Both the position numbers and the translations under genes were made by a program. Shown one piece after another: positions 12,001 to 21,000 of a DNA stretch of 27,753 nucleotides; within the stretch, counting starts at the first letter, position 1; every line of letters begins with the position of its first letter. Source of the DNA: Elysia marginata (Eukaryota > Mollusca > Gastropoda > Plakobranchidae); contig BMAT01007711.1 in the NCBI GenBank assembly GCA_019649035.1, positions 344,305 through 372,057 of the forward strand, in the 5' to 3' direction. The notes under the pieces were generated by a model. That model was not told the origin of the DNA. It saw only the letters and a list, made by a program, of their open reading frames with translations, and ran no database searches.

Positions 12001-15000
12001 GGCCACATGGTTATTTGTACCGTAGTCATCAAACAATAAAATAATAAAGAAGGCACCCTCAGATGCAGATTAGTGGCTTCTGCATCCTTACCATCAGATT
12101 ATTGCGAGCATACAAGAGCCACACTAAAATCTGAGGCGGAGTCCCCCCTTTCTTATTGTTCTATTGTTTGCATGTGAACGCAGAATGCACTACCCTATGC
12201 ACTGATCAACAAGCATCAATGGCATAGAGTCGAGTCTTCGACTACAGGAACATGAAGCATTGTGACCTTGGCGTATTTTATTTTAACTTCAAAACTCTAC
12301 AAGCTGTGATCAGGCTATAAAACACAGCCCTAAAAATTACAATATCAATAAAAAGAAAATTGGGACTGTATTATGTTCACTGGCTGCCAGTGCCATAGGC
12401 CTATATATAGGCCTACACTTCCAAATTACCTGACCGGGTGGTGTTCAACATAGATGTACCTATCGATAACTTTATTACGCAAATAGGCCTACGCGAGGTA
12501 GTGTTGTATCCGAGCCATTTCAACATCAGGATTGCCTTTTTTGGGTACAAAGCGAAATATTCGGGGTAACCTTGACCTGAATTTATCAACACGAAGTAAT
12601 TTTACAGTGGTTTACACCCTGAACTTTTTTCGCGCCACTGTAATAAATTATCGGCAAACCGTAATGTTGGCAGGTCTGTAAGTCGTACTACCTCATGCAT
12701 TTACATTTGCTATTACTACACTGAAATTAGAAGAAAATAAAATAAAAATGTTATCACAGCCTTCAGACTAAAAACATGAGCTATTAGATGAAGCAAACAT
12801 TAAAAGAGCATATTTAAATTACATAAATGCTCAAGAATCTGTACGGAGCAAACATTAAAAGAGCATATTTAAATTACATAAAAGCTCAAGAATCTATGGA
12901 ACTCTTCTTAAGGCTGTCTAACAGAGAAATCGATCTACCATTTTTTGGACACAAGATGTTTCCCCAAAAGCTCTTGTGCATACAGAATGACATCCTCTGA
13001 CTGGCCACAGAAACCAACATCTGCACGGAGAGCCTGCAACTCTCGGATTATCCAATGAACACTTTTAGTGAGTTCACGCATGTAAACACCCTGAATAAAA
13101 GAAATTCTTTTAATAGACTTTTAAGAATAGCTTTTAAAAATTTGATATCAAAATGAGGTTTAGAAAACCATTAAGTGTTTCAGATTTAGATATTTTCACA
13201 CACAATAATATTAATTTTTGTTGCAGTATATAACCACAGCAATGTATAGATGCTTTGTAGGTACTAAGGTATTTGAAAGAAATTTGCTGTCCTCAAAACA
13301 TAATGGAGGTATTAAGATCTTAATTGTAAATCAATCATTTCAATGAATAAGCATATCATTTTTGGCAACCATGTAAAACAGCATTTTCTACTCACCTCTC
13401 TATACTTTGTGAGAAGTAAGAAGGCAATCAGATGAGTAGCCATTGGAGCAGTGCAGTGATCACTTGCTGGAGGGGAGGGGAGGGAAGACAAGGGAAATGT
13501 TTTCTAAAAGCTTTTTTTTGGGCTTTGGAATAACATGATTTTAAATATAGCAAATTGGCTACACAACTCACCAAATAATGAAAGCAAAATATGTGAGATT
13601 CAAGTAAATTCCACACCTCATTTCTAGATTCCTGTAAAATTAACTTGAGCAGAATATATAATTTAAACAGCTATTTTTCTAAGAATAAAACAAAATACAT
13701 GATGCAAGAAAAATATGTTGTGGACAAATTTTTTTATGAATTTTTCTGCCTATCAAAAATCAACTAAAATAATTTCAAACATAGTTGCAAATTATACTGG
13801 AACAATCATCAATGGTAAAACAATGAAAGAGTTATAAGGAATACCATGCCTAAAGGAAGATCTCCCCCTCCTCTCAACATCTTGAGAATAGAACAGAGTT
13901 CTCACAGACACTACTATCTAATAAGGATTTTTTTCATATGAGATGCTAAAATGTAAAACACTTTTTAAGCAACCACATTTAACTCACTGTAAACCACACG
14001 GTCTGCTAAAGCTTTGACAAGCAATCTTGTGTTTTCAGCTTCTCCGTTGGTTGAGAGGAGTGTGCTGGAGAAGTTAGGATAGGATGCACCATAGTCCAGT
14101 GAATGGCGGCCTGGTGGGGTGGGCAGCGTGATTGGGTGGTATGGTAAAGTCTTGGCATGTGTGATGAACTCCTGAGAAGTAAATACACCCTTGATATATT
14201 GCCAGCTCACAGTTAAAAATAAATATGTTAAAAATTCATGTTATCAGCCAACAATTTTTTTCATTCATTAGTAAATTGGTTTGAAGCACGGAACCAAATG
14301 AAAAAATAATTATCTCTTACCATACACCTGTATTATTAACTTTGAACAATGGTACAGCAAACATCGGTTCCAAATAGGCCTTTAATCAACAAAATTTTAT
14401 TTTCTCATAGTTTAACAATACATAAACCATATAATTTCTTCCCTACCTTTAAAGAGAAAGGCTGAGCAAAATCAACTCTCACACTGCCATATGTGTTGAA
14501 GAAGACTTTGAAAATAGCCTTTACAGCACCCATAAATGTCTCTTTTATTTTGGGAAGACCCTGCAAAAGGATGGCACATGAAAAAACAAAATTACCAAGT
14601 ACATGTAGGGCTTTAATGTAGTGTATATTACTTTAAGTACTCACATACAACAGTGTTGGCAGTAATAAAAAAATAATAAAAGCAACGGGTAATATTGCAT
14701 GAGGATTCTTTTTCAGGAGACTAAATTTTTTTATTATTTAATATTAGCATTAAAAAATAAAAAAGCTGGTTAAAATTGAAATTTCATTATGATCCTCTTT
14801 TTCATCAGCTGAAATGAAAATTAATAATTTAAATGCATTGGTTATAAAAACGCAGATCTACCACTCCTCAAAATGAAAAATTATCATCAGTCAAGCAGTC
14901 CAACAAAATTCTGGCTTTTGTCACAGTAATGCCTTGGATTGCTAGCGATGCAAATTAAAAGAATCCCAGAGAATAAACATGGTTAAAAGAGAACATAATA

Positions 15001-18000
15001 TGTACATCATAAAATATCCCCTACTATGCTACATGTAATACCCTACAGTGCTGTGCTATACTTTCAATACTGATTACATAAATTTCAGATTATAATTTAA
15101 AGGAAATAAAAACAATAAAAATCTGAACAAAAATTTACTGATGTTTAACCCATTGAGTGGCATTTTCCCAGCAGTAAAAAATAAAGAAAAACAGTTGTTT
15201 TTTTTTCAAAATTCTGTATGACACTAATATTTACATCTGTATGAATTGCAGGTTTGAGACGGGTAACCTGCAATGAAAGACAGAATTTGTTTCAAAAGTT
15301 ACTTTTATCATGAAACTATACCTACCATTTGTTCTTGGCAATAGTTTCCATCAATAATTTTTTCATAGCTGAATGTTACAGGAACTATGTAGGCATCAGA
15401 AATCTCATCTGTAAATTGAAAACAAAGGAAAATAAAAGAAACTGCACCTCCTTTCACAACTGTACATCCTTTTACGGTACACAGAATCGTAAAGATTTTT
15501 TAACGAAAGCCCAAAACTTCTGAATAGGCTTTAAAGAGTAAAATATGCAGATTAAACACAATATGCTTAGCAAGGGAAGGGGCATTTAGTTGCCCATATT
15601 TTTAGTTTCTGATTCAGAGAAATTTAAAATAGCAACACATCCATCATAATTAAGCTATTAATTATATTCCTATATAAAAAAAACCCCCAGATTTACAAAG
15701 TAATATGGAATATGTGCAGTCACCATTTACTTACTCTCATTAAATGCCTCAACAACAACTGAAAGAAGACCCCCTTTAGGGATCATGGATTTTCCTGTAC
15801 GGGTGCGACCTCCTTCTATAAAAAACTCAAGTCCTTCCCCTTCACTCAACAGCTTGGTCATGTACTGAAATCATAAACATTTACAATGTCAGGAAATGCT
15901 AATAACTATTTATAAAGAGCAAAAATCATTTGCCATTGAATTGCAACAGATGCTTAATGCATTCATTCTGCATTTCACTAGGTGATATTTAATTGCAAAC
16001 AAAGCCTTTGCCTGTCAGATTTCTTACGAAAATGAAATCATAAGCATTTCATGCCACATATTAAATCAACACCAGATTCACCTGTTCCTGTCCTTTGGTA
16101 TTGGCATGCATTCTTCATGGGAGTATTACTTAAACTAATTCATAATAATTGAAACTAAACAAAAGTTAAGACATCAGAATTGAGTTACCTCATGGAGCAA
16201 AGCTCTGTATACAATATCTTTTTTGTTCCTGTTGGAGTCTAAACGTCTCCTGATGAAGAATCCTCCAAGCCATCTCATGAGAAGGCTGTTGATAGGTTAT
16301 AAAAATATATTTACCGTAACATAAAATTTAGTGAAATCTCTATCAAATCCAAATTAATATAATAATAATTTGATAAACTCATACAATTAAACTATTTGTC
16401 AATATCTTTTTTTTTCAATGAGTATCAAAGGGAGACATGAATCATTCAAACAGAAATCTATAGATTTAATTTAGAATTGAAGACTGTAGATTTCATAATT
16501 TATAATTTTGAGGGTTGTTCATGAATATGAAATTACAAAATTGTCTCGCATTCTGTCTCAATGGCTTAGTTTTGAGATATAGGCTTTTAAAGTTAAGTGG
16601 GTGTTCATAAATCAAATTATTTTATTTTTGATAATGAAACTAAACCATTTCTAAACACTTTTCACACCAAATTCATGTTGAAATGTCAGATTTTATGCCA
16701 TAAATTATAATTGGTATGGTTGCTGAGGTCTCAACACCTTTATTGTTGTCTAAACTTTAAATGCTATTTTCTCCCTTTTCTGAAATTTCACAAGTCCTAA
16801 CCCTGCCGACTTCAAATGGCTATAAATTTATACAGATGCATGATAGAGCTATTCTGTTGGCTGCAACTGAAAGTGGAGAAAATAAGCTTTTCTATGATGC
16901 CCACATCTGAATACCTTCTAATTTTGACTTAAGACTAATTTTGACTGGTTGCAAGATAATTGATACTGAATATAAGTTTTCCATGTTTGTCACAATTTGA
17001 GGAAGCTTAAGTAACAAAAAAGGGCACATTTGATTTTGTGTCATCAAAATATACAAGTATATAAATTGGGATTTCAACGGTGCCTCAAGTCAGTTGAACC
17101 ATGGTCAGCCTTGAACATTATTACTTTTTGACTTGTCTAGTCTTTAGATATTACCAACATAAAATGAGCAAGCCTCTTTAAAATCTAACAATCCCTAAAC
17201 ATGACCAAAGATATATTTGCTGCCAGGTTCTATATTTTTCTGTAACATGGTTGTTAACTTCTTTCTATGGTTTTGAAAAGAATGATACGATCACAGGCTA
17301 AATCACTATTACGTAAAAAAAAAGCAGAGAGATAATATTATAATCTGAAGGTTACTACTGTCGACTTTAAAAAAAATTTCTCAACCAGAAATGCAGTTAT
17401 AAAATTAATTTATAAAAAAATCAATGTTTACACATACTTAAAGAAGGGGATGTTCATGTTGTCACCAGCTGCTACAAAAGGTGCTCTGATGTCGTAATGC
17501 CACAGAATCAATGTAACCAAAATATAGTCAAGGTGACTACGATGCAAAGGAAGATATATCATGGGAACATTTCTCTGAGAAAGTAAAAACAATATACTTT
17601 TAAACAAAAGAAAACTAACCTGGCTAGCCCTTGTACCCTGTAATTAGAAAGTAAGATGGTACAAAAAATAAAAATATTTTAGATTTATATGATTTTGCAC
17701 ATATGTGTGAGTGAATACAAAAGTATAATAAATAATTAAATTGCATTGCAAGAAATTTGGCAAGACAGGCACCCTATATTATTCCTTTACAACATATTAT
17801 CATCAACATGTTTTTAATGGCAGTTGGAAGATCAGTTGCAACTGATACCTTGGTAAGTCAATTCTTTTTCCCATTTTCCCTAGCTCTATAGTCTATTTGT
17901 TCTGAAGGTAAATGAAATCTTATCCCCATCTTATCCTTCAATGTACCCTCTGATTATGATAATACTAGTACTGCTGTAACACAAGTCCCAAAAATTAACA

Positions 18001-21000
18001 CTAAGCAATGTTGCCCACAAAAAAAAAAAAAAATCAATGTGTCACATAATGCTATTTCCACATAATTTAAATTTACTGTTGTTCCTTTGTAATTTTTTTT
18101 TTTGGTTTTTCCCTTGCAAAGGGCACATCAGCAATTCTAAGACTTTTTATGGCCTTTGGGTTGTCTTGTAAACAAGGTTAAAATTCATTGAACAACTCAT
18201 ACCTTGCTCGCTTCCTTCACCATCATCATCTGGCCCCTGCAGACTTGTACACTGCGCAGGAACTTTGAGAGATACTTTGTCAAGAACCATGCAGTTATTC
18301 TTGGAGAAATAAATGGAAGAGCAGACAGAGTGAATGAATATCTTGATTTTTGTTAAAAATTTGTAGCACACACAATAAGTTTAGGGCCTCTAAGCTTTTC
18401 AATTTGCCACATGTTTTTTATGTACTCATTGTTGACTTACTGAATTTGCACATCAAAACTCCATTCACTCAAGCCAGTTCTACATTGCAATGACTGCAAA
18501 CTCATTACTATACTTTTATAAACATTTAGTCATAGCATTCAGACCTAGATCAAATATAAAAACTAGATCGAGACTTGTAAAAATGTATTTTTTGTTAAAT
18601 ATGTTTGCAATCAAAATCACAGAATTCCTATCAATACCACATAAGATATAGACATAGACAATAAAAAGGTTATTTATAACAACAATACTAGTAATCGAAA
18701 TAACATTTAGGATGTTAATAAAAACAATTTCAATAACCACAACAAAAACTAATAATAAAATAATAACAAATACAATTATTTTAAAAGTTAAAAAAAAACA
18801 CTCATGACAATAATAATGAAAATAATAATGATAAGTGAATGTTGATTAAAACTGGCATTGTCAACTACATGCCTTAGAAAAAAAAGGAAATTCTCTGCTC
18901 TTATAACTGTAAATTACAAATACATACAAAAATACAAGCCTTATATGGCTAGCCTAATTCTTCACCAAGATTTATAGTTAAGTGTTTGATGGTAAATAAG
19001 AACAAAACCTTTTTTACTATGAACAAAATAGGTTTCCTCAAGCTTAAAATGAAAGTAATTATTCAGATTTACACAAAACTCATACTTGATAAAAAATGAA
19101 GACACAGAAGCCTTCATCATATTCATGGTGTTGGCACATGATTTTTCCAGAAGTGCAACTTGTTTTGGAAAAGCATCCATGTCACCTGTACATGAAAATT
19201 CTTAGTATTTATTCATAGGAAGTATTTGTGAGGAAATGGAAAGCTTTAAACATAAAATTTTTCTACATTCCTGCATGAGCGAAACAATTACCTAAATAAG
19301 GTTTGCATCAGCTTATCCAGTTAACCTTAACAATATTACTCTTCTGCATAAATCTTTGATGACAATCATCCACATGAAGCTGTGGTCTAGAAGTAAACAC
19401 TCAGCTTTTCGACAAAGAAGTTTGAGATTCAAGTCTTGCTTTTGGCAGGTCGACGTATAGTCATTGACAAAGGCTAGTTACACACATTTCTTCGCCTTAC
19501 TCATGCGTTAAAGGAGTACTTGATTATAGGCAGTGAAAGTTCTTGTTAGTACGCTAGAGTGATGCGCTTAATTTTCTGCTCCTCTGCAAGTTCAGAAGGT
19601 ATTTTGGTTTGAAAAGGCCTGTTGGGGAACCCATATTCAGCACTTAGAGCATTTTAATAGATTAAGCCCCACATAAAAATGCTCTTAGAAGAAATAACAT
19701 CCTTAAGTAGATTGAATATACCTTTAGGATGAAAACCGGAGAGAATGACTTTACAAAAGACCTGAATATAGTTTGAAATATGTATGTTACTTGCTCACAA
19801 TTTAGTGGGAACATGAAAAAGTGATCATATTGCTGGGCACCATGAATACTACTGTCTGTCATGTTGTCAAACTATTACTTACAAAAGTAAAAATGTAAAA
19901 AGCGTTTTTACGTAGCGCCTAACCCACTTGTGACTTAATGCTCCAAGCACTTTACATGAGTTCTCCGGCAGACCATTTTAACATTTTTCATTCTGCATTG
20001 TTCTGATGAAAGTCATACATATATGTAAGGAGAATAAAAAGGCAAAGAGGTCAAATAAATATACAAGTTTACACCACCTTTTGTTATTTGTCTTGCTGTT
20101 TCTTCAATAGCATTTAGCACCCTGAAAGTAAAAAAAAAACAACATATTTATAATGTTTTTTCTTCATGGCAAATTTTGTGATTTTAAAACAAGCTAAAAA
20201 AAATATTTTAACACATCATTGGAAACAAAAATGAGTTGTTCATAATAGGAATGCCTTGAAACGTGGGCATTGTGAGCACTGGACTAATTGCGAGGCATAT
20301 ATCAAGTTCATGAAGTCAAAAAAGCTTTATTACCTTGGGCTGGTCACAACTGATCTGGTTAAATTCGAATAAGGTTTGAACAATGGTCTGTTGATGGCAT
20401 AGACTTCAGTTGGAAAAAACTTTGCCAAAAGACCTGGGTTTCTGTTGAAAGACAAAAATCCAGATCAATCTCATTATTAATTAAGAGGATTGTCTTTAGA
20501 AATTTAGGAAGAAAGGGTATATGTGGTAGCAGCTGTTTTAAATAAAGGTCTCATCTCTTTCATAACATATTGAAAAGCTAAAATTTATAAGGACACAACA
20601 CTTACCAAGAAACGATAAAGAATTAATAACCATGATCCTATATTCTCATTCACTTGCATAATGTCCTAGATAGAGAGCCCCTTGTATATCCCTTCACTTT
20701 GCAAGTTACTCAGAGTGCATATATATTTGAAGGTGGAAACTCTGTCTTTTGATCCATTTTCCGCACACCTTCCTATATGCTTTGGCGATGTGTATTAAAC
20801 ATGATGGCATCAGAGGGTCAACATTGCATTTTATCTGAAAATTCAACTGTATATGACACTCTACATGTTCTATAACAAGAAAGCTTAAAATGGTAAATCA
20901 AAGTATTGAACAGTACAGCGTTATTTGCGTATTAATTTCTAATATGTCAAGGGCTTTTAAGAAGATGAAATGAAGGCAAATGGCAATTCAAGTGTCTTTT

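Larger units (their letters stand above)
11126..12678. mobile_element. 1.55-kb non-autonomous DNA transposon with TIRs and 6-bp TSD in GPAT intron 15
   Basis: The ends are a perfect 13-bp inverted repeat, CAGACCTGCCAAC (11126-11138) and GTTGGCAGGTCTG (12666-12678). The flanks carry the direct repeat TAAGTC at 11120-11125 and 12679-12684, a 6-bp target duplication. Just inside the ends are shared subterminal pieces: CGAAGTAATTTT occurs near both ends in the same orientation, and a CAGTAAAAT / ATTTTACAGTG pair is inverted. No transposase frame is visible, so it must have moved in trans. A 14-G run (11230-11243) and a second, nested palindromic structure lie inside. The superfamily is not settled: the 6-bp TSD would suit Dada-like elements, but hAT-like or other types are possible. 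Confidence 0.75.
10205..14171 (-). other. GPAM: GPAT exons 13-17: linker and two hydrophobic segments (residues 402-624)
   Basis: Exon 13 encodes a proline-rich link (LPYHPITLPTPPGRH) and a conserved region rich in Ser, Asn and Leu ending ALADRVVY. Exon 14 (13396-13466) encodes APMATHLIAFLLL (about residues 469-481), a hydrophobic helix in the place of the first transmembrane segment of GPAT1. Exons 16-17 encode YYANAVSTYFALESVLGAVS (about 559-578) and the following ILING, in the place of the second. The loop between them would face the other side of the membrane from the catalytic domain. The exon 15 donor at 12939 lies just where reading on would give TAG, so correct splicing of the 2.2-kb intron 15 is needed for a full-length product; the join restores Trp537. 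Confidence 0.88.
14447..17574 (-). other. GPAM: GPAT exons 8-12: acyltransferase core (residues 215-401)
   Basis: This block holds the whole PlsC-type catalytic domain. Exon 8 (17438-17574) has HRSHLD with catalytic His225 and Asp230, followed by a hydrophobic segment and GDNMNIPFF. Exon 9 (16189-16285) has the substrate motif GGFFIRRRLD. Exon 10 (15735-15864) has FFIEGGRTRTGKS, the glycerol-3-phosphate-binding block. Exon 11 (15326-15408) has IVPVTFSYEKIIDG, the fourth motif. Exon 12 (14447-14560) has GSVRVDFAQPFSLK, which matches the end of the family domain. None of the key residues is missing, so the enzyme should be active. Confidence 0.95.

Noticed and set aside
12935-12941. Apparent in-frame TAG at the end of GPAT exon 15, suggesting early termination
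   Set aside because: The TAG lies in the donor GTAGAT. Splicing to 10728 keeps the frame and rebuilds Trp537, and the family-like sequence continues for 278 more residues.
14006-14188. Second minus-strand frame over GPAT exon 13
   Set aside because: A shadow frame; the frame joined to exons 12 and 14 is the one with family-like sequence.
18147-18371. 74-codon minus-strand ORF over GPAT exon 7
   Set aside because: Wrong frame for exon 7; only the exon frame (ITAWFLTKYL) continues from exon 6 and into exon 8.
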